64,000 nt of DNA from Kribbella antibiotica (GTDB lineage Bacteria > Actinomycetota > Actinomycetes > Propionibacteriales > Kribbellaceae), in contig NZ_SMKX01000010.1 of the NCBI RefSeq assembly GCF_004349055.1, forward strand, positions 1-64,000, read 5' to 3'. Below are positions 8,283 through 16,354 of this stretch, piece after piece. The position numbers were made by a program, and so were the translations under genes. Under the pieces are notes generated by a model, which was given only the letters and a program-made list of their open reading frames with translations, was not told the origin of the DNA and ran no database searches. Numbering within the stretch: the first letter of the stretch is position 1; every line of letters begins with the position of its first letter.

Positions 8283-9623
8283 ATGATGACGTTCCGCCCA
8301 GACATGCGAGGACTCGCCGTACTTGCGGCCGGCACCCTTGCCCTGACCGCGTGCAGCGCGGGCAGTCTCGGTTCCAGTGACGACTCGGGCGGGGGCCCAG
8401 GAGCAAGCACGGTCACGATCACCTACCTGATCGGCAACCAGGACCAGGACATCAAGACGGCCAATCAGATCGTCAAGGACTTCACGGCGAAGAACGCCGG
8501 GATCACGGTGAAGACCGAGACCCGGCCGGCCGGGACCGAGGGCGACAACCTGGTGAAGACCCGGCTGTCGACCGGCGACATGCCGGAGGTGTTCAACTAC
8601 AACACCGGCTCGCTGTTCCAGGCGATCGCGCCGCAGAAGAACCTGGTCCCGCTCGGCGACCAGCCGTACGTGAAGGATCTCGACGAGAACTTCACCAAGA
8701 CGGTGACCGCCGACGGCCAGGTGTACGGCGTACCGGGCGGCGGTTTCATGGGCGGCGGGGTGCTCTACAGCATCCCCGTCTACACCAAGCTCGGGCTCAA
8801 GGTCCCGACGACCTGGGCCGAGTTCATGGCCAACAACGCCAAGATCAAGGCGGCCGGTGGGGTCGCACCGGTGATCCAGACGTACGGCGAGACCTGGACC
8901 TCGCAGCTGTTCGTGCTCGGCGACTTCCACAACGTGGCCGCGGCCGAGCCCGACTTCGCCGATCGCTACACCAAGAACCAGGCGAAGTACGCGACGTCGG
9001 CGGCCGCGGTGAAGGGGTTCGAGCACACCCAGGCCGTGCACGACGCCGGCTACGAGAACACCGACTTCGCCTCGGCCAAACTCCCCGACGGCCTGCGGAT
9101 GCTTGCCCAGGGCAAGGGTGCGCACTACCCGATGCTGTCCGGGGTGATCGCGAACATGGTCGACACCTACCCGGACGCGGCCTCGAAGGTCGGCCTGTTC
9201 GCGTTGCCTGGTGACGACGCGAGCAAGAACGGCCTGACCGTCTGGACGCCGGGCGGCAACTACATCCCGAAGACCACGACCGGCGACAAGCTCGAAGCGG
9301 CGAAGAAGTTCCTCGCCTTCTTCGCCAGCCCCGACGGATGCGCCTCGCTGTCGAAGGCCGCGCCCCCGACCGGCCCGTACGCCGTGAAGGGGTGCACGTT
9401 GCCGGACGACGTACCGCAGGCGATCAAGGACATGCAGCCGTATCTGGACAAGCCGGGCGGATCGAGCCTCGCGCTGGAGTTCGTCTCACCGGTCAAGGGC
9501 CCGTCGCTGGAGCAGATCACCGTGGAGGTCGGTTCGGGAATCCGGAAGGCCAAGGACGGTGCCGCCCGGTACGACGAGGACGTGAAGAAGCAAGCCCAGC
9601 AGCTGGGACTGGCGGGATGGTGA
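8283..9623 (+). CDS. ABC sugar importer, substrate-binding lipoprotein
   Basis: Extracellular solute-binding protein of the CUT1 family, 446 residues. A short signal peptide ends in the lipobox LTAC, so the protein is lipid-anchored. The mature part has the family 1 binding-protein pattern (DFTAKNAGITVKTE near the N-terminus, FFASPDGCASL near the C-terminus). Strong AGGAGG Shine-Dalgarno at 8275-8280. Its stop overlaps the permease start by 7 bases. It probably delivers rhamnosyl oligosaccharides to the cytoplasmic rhamnosidase encoded upstream. Confidence 0.9.
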   Translation: MMTFRPDMRGLAVLAAGTLALTACSAGSLGSSDDSGGGPGASTVTITYLIGNQDQDIKTANQIVKDFTAKNAGITVKTETRPAGTEGDNLVKTRLSTGDMPEVFNYNTGSLFQAIAPQKNLVPLGDQPYVKDLDENFTKTVTADGQVYGVPGGGFMGGGVLYSIPVYTKLGLKVPTTWAEFMANNAKIKAAGGVAPVIQTYGETWTSQLFVLGDFHNVAAAEPDFADRYTKNQAKYATSAAAVKGFEHTQAVHDAGYENTDFASAKLPDGLRMLAQGKGAHYPMLSGVIANMVDTYPDAASKVGLFALPGDDASKNGLTVWTPGGNYIPKTTTGDKLEAAKKFLAFFASPDGCASLSKAAPPTGPYAVKGCTLPDDVPQAIKDMQPYLDKPGGSSLALEFVSPVKGPSLEQITVEVGSGIRKAKDGAARYDEDVKKQAQQLGLAGW

Positions 9624-10480
9624 GGGTGTACCGCCCCTACTCGAACTGGTTCTACCTGCCGACCGCCCTGATCTACGGCGTGCTGTTCCTGGTCCCGACG
9701 TTCGCCTCGCTCTACTTCAGCCTGACCCGGTGGAGCCTGTTCGAGTCGAAGTTCATCGGGCTGGACAACTTCAAGTTGTTCTTCCAGGAGCCGGCGCTGG
9801 TCAAGGGCTTCGTCAACACGCTCATCTACGCGTTCGTCACGTCCGGGTCGAAGGTGGTGCTCGGGCTGCTGCTCGCGGTCCTGCTCACGTCGCAGATCGT
9901 TGCCCGCGGCTACCTTCGCTCGGTGGTGTTCTTCCCGGTCCTGGTCTCGACGATCGGGGTCGGGCTGACCTTCACCGTGCTGATGAACCCCGAGCGCGGA
10001 CTGATCAACGGCGCGCTGAGCGTGATCGGCATCGACGGCCCGGGCTGGCTGACCGATCCGAAATGGGCGCTGCTGTCGGTGGCCGCGGTCGACGTCTGGA
10101 AGGGCGTCGGCCTGGCCACCCTGATCTACATCGCCGGCATCGTCTCGATTCCCCGCGAGTACGTCGAGGCTGCGCGCGTCGACGGCGCTAGTTCGTGGGA
10201 GACCTTCCGGCGGATCGTGCTACCGCTGTCCCGGCCGGCGACCGTGACAGTGATCATCTTGTCGCTGATCGGCGGGCTGCGGTCGTTCGACCTGATCTGG
10301 GCAATGACGCGCGGCGGGCCCGGGTTCACCTCGGACGTGATCGCGTCGGTGATCTACAAGCAGTACCAAGCCGGCTTCTACGGGCTGTCGACGGCAGGGA
10401 ACGTCGTACTGTTCGTCGTCGTTACCGCGGTCATCCTGCCGCTGTCTTGGTTCCTGAACCGGCGGGAGGTGGAGATGTGA
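9617..10480 (+). CDS. ABC sugar importer permease (MalF-like)
   Basis: 287-residue inner-membrane permease of the CUT1 class with about six membrane helices. The first helix follows WFYLPTALIYGVLFLVP, and the cytoplasmic EAA loop reads EYVEAARVDGASSWETFRRI. The start at ATG 9617 overlaps the binding-protein stop, which fits translational coupling. A longer reading frame upstream is ignored because it would overlap almost 300 bases of the binding-protein gene. The partner permease overlaps its 3' end by 4 bases. Confidence 0.9.
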   Translation: MVRVYRPYSNWFYLPTALIYGVLFLVPTFASLYFSLTRWSLFESKFIGLDNFKLFFQEPALVKGFVNTLIYAFVTSGSKVVLGLLLAVLLTSQIVARGYLRSVVFFPVLVSTIGVGLTFTVLMNPERGLINGALSVIGIDGPGWLTDPKWALLSVAAVDVWKGVGLATLIYIAGIVSIPREYVEAARVDGASSWETFRRIVLPLSRPATVTVIILSLIGGLRSFDLIWAMTRGGPGFTSDVIASVIYKQYQAGFYGLSTAGNVVLFVVVTAVILPLSWFLNRREVEM

Positions 10481-11328
10481 GTACGGCGGAGTTGGTCAAC
10501 CACCGGTCTGGTCGCAAGCTCGCGCTGAGCGCGGTGGCGATTGTCGCCTCGGTGGTGGTGTTCCTGGTGCCGTTCGCGTTCATCGTGCTGACGGCGGTGA
10601 AGGACCGGCAGCAGTCCGCGCTGCTGGACTTCTCGTGGCCGCACCAGTTCCGGTTCGTGCAGAACTTCATCGAGGTGGTCCAGGCCCGCGACTACATGCT
10701 GGTGATCGCGTTCATCAACTCGACCATCCTGACCGTGGCCAGTGTGACCGGCATGGTCGTGCTGGCAGCGATGGCCGGGTTCGTGCTGCAGCGACGCAAG
10801 AGTCGCTGGAACGGGTTCATCAACTTCCTGGTGCTGGCCGGACTCATCATCCCGCCGGCCGTCGTACCGACGATCTGGGTGCTGCAGAAATTCGGGTTGT
10901 TCCGGACGATGCCCGGGCTGATCCTGATCGAGATCGCGTTCGGGTTGTCGTTCTGCATTCTGTTGTTCCGGGCGTTCGTGTCGACGATCCCGCGGGAGCT
11001 CGACGAGGCGGCCATCATCGACGGGGCGGGGCCGCTGCGGTTGTTCTTCGGGGTGATCTTCCCGCTGCTGCGGTCGGTGGTGGTGACGGTTGTGGTGGTG
11101 CAGTCGGTGGCGGTGTTCAACGACTTCGTCAATCCGCTGTACTTCCTGCCCGGTGACAAGAACGCGACAGTGCAACTGACGCTCTACAACTTCTCCAGCC
11201 AGTACTCGACGCAGTACAACCTGCTGTTCATGAACATCCTGCTGATCACGATTCCGCCGCTGATCATGTTCCTCTTCTTCAACCGGCAGATCGTCGCCGG
11301 AATGACCTCAGGAGCGGTCAAAGGCTGA
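10477..11328 (+). CDS. ABC sugar importer permease (MalG-like)
   Basis: 283-residue second permease of the importer. It has six predicted membrane helices and an EAA loop (IPRELDEAAIIDGAGPLRLFF). The GTG start at 10477 overlaps the upstream TGA (GTGA), the standard coupling in this operon. No ATPase gene follows, so the transporter probably borrows a shared MsiK-like ATPase encoded elsewhere. The last 21 bases overlap the convergent XRE regulator gene. Confidence 0.9.
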   Translation: MSTAELVNHRSGRKLALSAVAIVASVVVFLVPFAFIVLTAVKDRQQSALLDFSWPHQFRFVQNFIEVVQARDYMLVIAFINSTILTVASVTGMVVLAAMAGFVLQRRKSRWNGFINFLVLAGLIIPPAVVPTIWVLQKFGLFRTMPGLILIEIAFGLSFCILLFRAFVSTIPRELDEAAIIDGAGPLRLFFGVIFPLLRSVVVTVVVVQSVAVFNDFVNPLYFLPGDKNATVQLTLYNFSSQYSTQYNLLFMNILLITIPPLIMFLFFNRQIVAGMTSGAVKG

Positions 11329-12177
11329 AATGTCGATCGAGATACCGGCGTCCCAGCTGGCGAGGATGGGCAGCATGCGAGCTGTCGCCGAACCGGGCTC
11401 GGCGGTGTACACGACGAGGGTCTGATCCGGTTCCTGTGGTGAGGCCACGATCTCGATGTCGAATCGCAGGGGCCCGGCATCGGGATGCTGGATGTACTTG
11501 GCTACCGAGGCGTAGTCGCGGACCGCATGATCGTCCCACCAGCGGGCGACATCGCAGTCCGTGGCGCGCAGCTCGTCGATGAGCGCCACCAACTGCCGGT
11601 CATGCGGGCGCCGGCCGGTTTCCCGGCGCATTGCGGCGACCGAGACGGAGGCGAAGTCCGACCAGTTGACGATGCGCGTCCGGGCGACCGGATCCTGGAA
11701 CAGGAACCGGAAGAAGGATGTCCCCGGCTCCAGCGGCCGCCCGAGCACAGCCGGCAGCAGCGCGTTGCGTGCCAGGACTTCACCACGACGCCCGAGCAAC
11801 AGCACCGGCACGTGGTCGAGCATGGTCATCAACCGAAGCAGGCCGGGGTCGGGCCGCTGCGGGACGTCCGGCCCGGGCCGGCGACGACGCGAGGTCGGCG
11901 CAGCGAGATCGCGCAGGTGAGCGTGCTCGGTCTCGTCCAGCCGCAGCGCCCGCGCGAGCGAGTCGAGCACCTCATCGGAGATGTTCGCCTGACGTCCCTG
12001 CTCGAGACGGCTGTAGTAGTCAGGGCTCAGCCCGGCCAGCATCGCCAGCTCCTCGCGGCGCAGGCCCGGTACCCGTCTCGCACCTGGAAACGCCGTGAGA
12101 CCGGCCTGGGCCGGGCTGAGCCTGTCGCGGCGGGAGCGCAAGAACTGTCCCAGTGCGGCGCGGTCCGGTGGCATCAC
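11308..12177 (-). CDS. XRE-family regulator with MmyB-like ligand domain
   Basis: 289-residue regulator common in Actinobacteria. The N-terminal ~80 residues hold an XRE helix-turn-helix with the signature RRVPGLRREELAMLAGLSPD and YYSRLEQGR. The C-terminal MmyB-like domain, a PAS-related fold that binds lipid-like ligands in studied members, runs from about residue 105 to the end. It is divergent from a short-chain dehydrogenase, the usual arrangement for this family, and probably represses that gene. Confidence 0.88.
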   Translation of the reverse strand: MMPPDRAALGQFLRSRRDRLSPAQAGLTAFPGARRVPGLRREELAMLAGLSPDYYSRLEQGRQANISDEVLDSLARALRLDETEHAHLRDLAAPTSRRRRPGPDVPQRPDPGLLRLMTMLDHVPVLLLGRRGEVLARNALLPAVLGRPLEPGTSFFRFLFQDPVARTRIVNWSDFASVSVAAMRRETGRRPHDRQLVALIDELRATDCDVARWWDDHAVRDYASVAKYIQHPDAGPLRFDIEIVASPQEPDQTLVVYTAEPGSATARMLPILASWDAGISIDISAFDRS

Positions 12178-12208
12178 CCCAGGGTAGCCAGACCCGAGAG
12201 GTCCTGGG

Positions 12209-12225
12209 TGGTCATGGCGTGACCA
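12209..12225. promoter_or_regulatory. Operator-like palindrome between XRE and SDR genes
   Basis: TGGTCATGGCGTGACCA has 6-bp perfect arms and a 5-base spacer, in the 97-base divergent spacer. CCAGG...CCTGG half-sites follow at 12223-12242. It is a likely site for the XRE/MmyB regulator. Confidence 0.5.
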
Positions 12226-12274
12226 GGCTCGTCCTGACCTGGTTCGACTCCGGGTCGCGGCCTAAGAAGGACTC

Positions 12275-13066
12275 ATGAACTCTTCGGCTACCACTGTCAT
12301 CCCCTCCACCAGCCGCCTGGCGGGCCGCACAGCACTCGTCACCGGATCCACCAGCGGTATCGGAGCCGCCATCGCCGGCATCCTGGCCTCCGAGGGTGCC
12401 CACGTCGTGATCAGCGGCCGGGACACGGCTCGAGGCGACTCCGTCGCCAAGGAGATCCGGGCGGCCGGCGGCCGCGCGGACGTCGTCGAGGCCGACCTCG
12501 CCGGCACCTACGCGCAAATCCGCGCCTTCGCCGCGGAAACGACGGCCGTGCTCGGAGGCCGGGTCGATATCCTCGTCAACAACGCAGGTATCTATCCCGC
12601 GACCAGCACCGAGGACCTGCCCGACGACGACCTCGACGCGATGCTTGCGGTCAACATCCGTGCACCGCACGTCCTGGTCGGTGCCCTGGCGCCCGCGATG
12701 GCGACGCGCGGCACCGGAGTGATCGTCACCATCGGCTCCTGGATGGCGCAGGTCGGCAGCCCGTTCGCCGCCATGTACACCGCCACGAAGGCGGCCGACG
12801 AGCAGCTCACCCGCAGTTGGGCCGCCGAATACGGACCCCGCGGTGTCCGTGTGAACACCGTCGCACCTGGCGTGACCCTCACACCTGGCAACGAATACGC
12901 CCGCGCGGGGCTCGACGCCATCACTGCCGCAACGCCCGCCGGGACCGTGATCCGGCCCGAAGACATCGCCAAAGGCGTCCTCTACCTAGCGTCCGACGAC
13001 GCGGCAATGGTCCATGGCGTCACCCTTTACGTCGACGGCGGCATCACCGCCACCCGCATGAGCTGA
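12275..13066 (+). CDS. Short-chain dehydrogenase/reductase (SDR)
   Basis: 263-residue classical SDR that oxidises or reduces an alcohol/ketone with NAD(P). Rossmann motif TGSTSGIG near residue 20, NNAG near 100, catalytic YTATKAA (Tyr and Lys) near 165-170, and a C-terminal DGGITATR end typical of FabG-like enzymes. ATG start preceded by AAGAAGG. Substrate unknown. The divergent MmyB-type regulator suggests a stress- or lipid-responsive role. Confidence 0.9.
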   Translation: MNSSATTVIPSTSRLAGRTALVTGSTSGIGAAIAGILASEGAHVVISGRDTARGDSVAKEIRAAGGRADVVEADLAGTYAQIRAFAAETTAVLGGRVDILVNNAGIYPATSTEDLPDDDLDAMLAVNIRAPHVLVGALAPAMATRGTGVIVTIGSWMAQVGSPFAAMYTATKAADEQLTRSWAAEYGPRGVRVNTVAPGVTLTPGNEYARAGLDAITAATPAGTVIRPEDIAKGVLYLASDDAAMVHGVTLYVDGGITATRMS

Positions 13067-13074
13067 CGTCCTGA

Positions 13075-13695
13075 TCACGCCGGTCTGCGGACCAGCAAGT
13101 ACGCCTGCGGCTGCTTCTCGCCCCACTCCGGAGCGTGGGTCAGGGTGGCGACCTCCTCGAAACCGGCTTGGGCCAGGAGCGTCGCCACGACGGCCGGATC
13201 CTGCAAGAACACCTCGAGGTCAACGTCGTGCCCGTAGGCGCTGGCGACGTGGTAGCTGCCGCTGCCGACCTTGAATCCGTGCACGAGGTGACCGCCGGGC
13301 TGCAGCACCCGGAAGGCCTCGGCGAAGGCGGCCGGGAGCTCCTCGGTCGGTGTGTGGACCAGCGAGTACCACAGCAGCGCACCGGCCAGTTCGCCGTCCT
13401 TGAGGTCGAGGCCGAAGATCGAGCCGACCTCGAACCGGAGATCGGGATAGCTCTCGCGGGCGACATCGATCATGCCGGGTGTGAGGTCGACGCCGAACGC
13501 GTCGACACCGGCCGCCGCCAGGTACGCAGTCACCCGGCCGGTGCCGCAGCCGAGATCACCGATCGGTCCAGGCGGCACGACCTCGGTGAAGTACATGAGC
13601 ATCAAGCGCTCGGCAACACCCTTGCCGACAAGGTCTTTCAGCATGGAGTGGTAGTCGGCAGCAGCGGCGTTGTAGGAGCCCTCGATGTCGTTCAT
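13075..13695 (-). CDS. Class I SAM-dependent methyltransferase
   Basis: 206-residue methyltransferase. SAM-binding motif I is GDLGCGTGRVTAYLA, followed by the acidic residue in GVDLTPGMI. SLVHTPTEELPAAF and VLQPGGHLVHGF match motifs II/III of the Methyltransf_11/25 group. It overlaps the upstream aminotransferase by 4 bases (ATGA), so the two are translationally coupled and may act on the same small molecule. Acceptor unknown. Confidence 0.85.
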   Translation of the reverse strand: MNDIEGSYNAAAADYHSMLKDLVGKGVAERLMLMYFTEVVPPGPIGDLGCGTGRVTAYLAAAGVDAFGVDLTPGMIDVARESYPDLRFEVGSIFGLDLKDGELAGALLWYSLVHTPTEELPAAFAEAFRVLQPGGHLVHGFKVGSGSYHVASAYGHDVDLEVFLQDPAVVATLLAQAGFEEVATLTHAPEWGEKQPQAYLLVRRPA

Positions 13696-14813
13696 GCGAG
13701 AACTCTAGGAAGGCCCTCCGACAGTTTTTGGTAGCACTCCGGGGTGTTGTAGGCATGCGCCGAGAGCCGGATGAAGGAGCGGCCTTCGAAGCCGGTCAGA
13801 GTGATCTCGATCTGCAGCTCACGCGACAGGTGTTGCTTGAAAGGCTCGGCGTCGGCGACAAATATCGGCAGCTCGACCAGACGCAGCGTCGGGGCCGGGT
13901 TCGCTACCTCACCCACCGACGTACCGAGTGCTTTGGCGACCAACCGAGCACCTTCTTCGAGCATCGCGGTGATCTGCGGGCGCCGTACGGACCATTCCAG
14001 GTCGGCCAGGACGCGCAGCGACTCGGGGGCCGCGATCCACGCCGCGTAGTCCTGCGTGCCCTGCATGTCGAAGCGCTCCGGGAGCCGCTCGTCGTACTCC
14101 GACCACGAAGTGATCAGCGGGTACGCCGCCGTCCGCCACTTCTCGGCGACGACCAGCCCGGCCGTGGCGCGCGGAGCGGACGGCCACTTGTGGAAGTTGC
14201 CGGTCCAGAAGTCGGCGCCATCGCCGGTCGGCGCATCGATGAGCGCGGGCGCATGCGCACCGTCCACGATCACCGGTACGTCGTACGTGTGGGCGAGCTC
14301 GACGAGCCGGGCGATCGGCAGGATCGTGCCGGTCGCGGCGCTGACGTGGTCGACGAGGAGCGCGCAGGCGCCGGTCAGCTGCGGTTCGATCAGCGCGACG
14401 ATCGTGGCGTCGTCCGCCTGCATGGGCAGGTCGACTACGCGCAGCTCGGCGCCGCTGGCGCGGGCGACCCGTTCGGCGGCGAAACGCGAGGCGCCGTACA
14501 CGTGGCTTGTGGTGACGATGTGGCTGCTGATCGGCACGGTCGCGAAGGCAGCGGTGATGCCGGCGCTCGCGTTCGGGACGAGGGCGAAGCCGGCCGGATC
14601 CGCCTCGAGGAACGCTGCGAGCTCGAGGCGCGCGGCGGTCAGGCGCTCGGGGACGGAGCGGAACCACACCATCGGGTTCGCCTCGGCCTCGGCCCGCAGC
14701 GAGGCCAAGACCTCCTGGGTGCGGCGTGGGACCGCGCCCCACGAACCGTGGTTGAGATGCACCACGTCAGGGTCGAGGGTCCACAGGTCTGGGCGGGGGC
14801 TGAGTACCGTCAC
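13692..14813 (-). CDS. PLP-dependent class V aminotransferase-like protein
   Basis: 373-residue fold-type I PLP enzyme resembling isopenicillin N epimerase and cysteine-desulfurase relatives. HLNHGSWG is at the N-terminus, VIVDGAHAPAL supplies the Asp/His that holds the PLP ring, and GNFHKWPSAPRA holds the Schiff-base Lys. Family members act as epimerases, desulfurases or lyases, so the reaction cannot be named. First gene of a two-gene operon with the methyltransferase, divergent from the GDPD gene over only 26 bases. Confidence 0.82.
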   Translation of the reverse strand: MTVLSPRPDLWTLDPDVVHLNHGSWGAVPRRTQEVLASLRAEAEANPMVWFRSVPERLTAARLELAAFLEADPAGFALVPNASAGITAAFATVPISSHIVTTSHVYGASRFAAERVARASGAELRVVDLPMQADDATIVALIEPQLTGACALLVDHVSAATGTILPIARLVELAHTYDVPVIVDGAHAPALIDAPTGDGADFWTGNFHKWPSAPRATAGLVVAEKWRTAAYPLITSWSEYDERLPERFDMQGTQDYAAWIAAPESLRVLADLEWSVRRPQITAMLEEGARLVAKALGTSVGEVANPAPTLRLVELPIFVADAEPFKQHLSRELQIEITLTGFEGRSFIRLSAHAYNTPECYQKLSEGLPRVLA

Positions 14814-14824
14814 CAGCCAAACGG

Positions 14825-14832
14825 TACATAAT
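14825..14832 (+). promoter_or_regulatory. Probable -10 element of a leaderless GDPD transcript
   Basis: TACATAAT ends 7 bases before the GTG start at 14840, so transcription should begin at or next to the start codon. No Shine-Dalgarno fits in the space. No clear -35 is visible. Confidence 0.45.
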
Positions 14833-14839
14833 TCCTGAC

Positions 14840-15592
14840 GTGTACCCCTACCTCGACCACGACGGTCCGATCGCCATGGCGCACCGTGGCGGCGCCAAGC
14901 ACCCGGACCTGATCGGCTACGAGAACTCGCTGCACGCCTTCGAGCACGCCGTCGGCCTCGGCTACCGCTACCTGGAAACCGACCTGCACGCGACCAGCGA
15001 CGGCGTGGTGGTCGCGTTCCACGACGACGTCCTGGACCGGGTCACCGACCGTACCGGGGTGATCGCCGAGCTGCCCTGGTCGGAGGTGAGCAAGGCGCGG
15101 ATCAACGGCCACGAGCCCATCCCCCGGCTGGACGAACTGCTCGAACACTTCCCCGAGATCCGCTTCAACCTCGATATCAAAGCCGAAGGCGGCCTCGCGC
15201 CGGCGGCCGACGTACTGCGCGCGGCGAACGCGATCGACCGGATCTGCGTCTCGTCGTTCTCCCAGTCCCGCGTCCGTCGCATCCGCAAGCTCCTCGGCCC
15301 GAGCCTGTGCACCGGCTACGGCGACCTCGAGATCGTGCTGATGCGGTTCCTGCCGATCGCGCTCCCGTCCGCGGGTGGGTGCCTGCAGATCCCCGAGAAG
15401 TTCAAGGCCCTCCGTGTCCTCACCCCCGGCCTGATCGACCGCGCCAAATCCGCCGGCAAACAGATCCACGTCTGGACCGTCGATGACCCCGCCGAGATGC
15501 GCCGCCTCCTCGACGCGGGCGTAGACGGCCTCATCACCGACCGCACTGACCTCCTCCGCGACGTATTGGTCGAACGAGGTCAGTGGTCGTAA
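14840..15592 (+). CDS. Glycerophosphodiester phosphodiesterase
   Basis: Hydrolyses deacylated phospholipids to glycerol-3-phosphate and an alcohol, using a metal ion. 250 residues forming a TIM barrel. The GDPD signature is complete: AHRGG at residues 14-18, YENS, ETDLHATSDGVVVAFHD (metal Glu/Asp and catalytic His), and a late barrel strand with VWTVDDP. No signal peptide, so it is cytoplasmic. Apparently translated from a leaderless mRNA. Confidence 0.92.
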   Translation: MYPYLDHDGPIAMAHRGGAKHPDLIGYENSLHAFEHAVGLGYRYLETDLHATSDGVVVAFHDDVLDRVTDRTGVIAELPWSEVSKARINGHEPIPRLDELLEHFPEIRFNLDIKAEGGLAPAADVLRAANAIDRICVSSFSQSRVRRIRKLLGPSLCTGYGDLEIVLMRFLPIALPSAGGCLQIPEKFKALRVLTPGLIDRAKSAGKQIHVWTVDDPAEMRRLLDAGVDGLITDRTDLLRDVLVERGQWS

Positions 15593-15621
15593 TTCAGAGG
15601 CGGCCGCGCCGGTCCCGCAGC

Positions 15622-15627
15622 TAGGGT
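15622..15627 (+). promoter_or_regulatory. Actinobacterial -10 box TAGGGT, leaderless
   Basis: TAGGGT lies 8 bases before the ATG at 15636, the spacing of a leaderless promoter. No ribosome-binding site is present. Confidence 0.5.
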
Positions 15628-15635
15628 CCGGCGGT

Positions 15636-16313
15636 ATGACGGTGGACGAGGTCGACGCGTTGGTGGGGGCTGACGCCGACTACCGGGACGCCGAGCGGGC
15701 GTTTCTGGCGGCGGGGTGGACTCCATGCGGGGTTGGCGATTGGGCGTTTGCGCTGCGGTCGCCGGACGGGCAGCGCGCCGTACGGATTAGTCCGTTTGAT
15801 CCTGCGGGGCCGTACGTCGCGGAGATCTATCGGCAGGCGGCTCACACTCGGCAGGTACCGCGATTGTTTGTGCATCGGCGGTTGGCCGGGGGTGGCGACT
15901 TGTCGGTGATGGAGTGGTTGAGCGCCGTACCGGAGCCGGAGGCGGTCGCGTTTCATCGGGCGATCGCGGAGCGCGCACCGGAGGTGGCTGAGGTTGCTGA
16001 GGTCATCCGCCGCGTGCACGAGCGGGCGCAGGCGGAACTGCCATGGTGTGGGCCGCTGGACGTCAACCCGGACAACGTGATGCGCACCGCGGACGGGCGG
16101 CTGGTGATCGCCGATGTGTTCTCAGCGGCGGGCCCGGAGCTTTACCGTACGGCGGCCGAGGACCCGCAGCTCGTGGTCGCGCGGATTCCTGAGCCGGAGC
16201 GGCGGTTCATGGCGGACATCCCGTTGACGTCGTCGGGGCCGTGGGAGCCGGGTGCGCAGGAGAAGTTGATGGCTGGGCTGGCGGCGGCCGACGCGGCGAT
16301 AACAGGTTCCTGA
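15636..16313 (+). CDS. Degenerate kinase/phosphotransferase-like protein
   Basis: 225-residue cytoplasmic protein. The stretch CGPLDVNPDNVMRTADGRLV then IADVFSAAGPELY parallels the catalytic loop and metal-binding strand of aminoglycoside-phosphotransferase-like folds (HGDxxxxN...DF), but the His of the loop is replaced and the DFG-like Asp is shifted. An upstream RISPFDPAGPYVAEIYRQA may stand for the nucleotide-binding lobe. It may be a pseudokinase or a divergent enzyme; the function is not assigned. Confidence 0.6.
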   Translation: MTVDEVDALVGADADYRDAERAFLAAGWTPCGVGDWAFALRSPDGQRAVRISPFDPAGPYVAEIYRQAAHTRQVPRLFVHRRLAGGGDLSVMEWLSAVPEPEAVAFHRAIAERAPEVAEVAEVIRRVHERAQAELPWCGPLDVNPDNVMRTADGRLVIADVFSAAGPELYRTAAEDPQLVVARIPEPERRFMADIPLTSSGPWEPGAQEKLMAGLAAADAAITGS

Positions 16314-16354
16314 CAAGACGCCCTTTAGTCCCTCTGAGCTGCCACACTCTGCGC

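Noticed and set aside
16241..16354. N-terminal extension of the MFS transporter
   Set aside because: Would overlap the kinase-like gene by 73 bases and adds non-membrane residues before the conserved EYWGFSLYDWANSG start.
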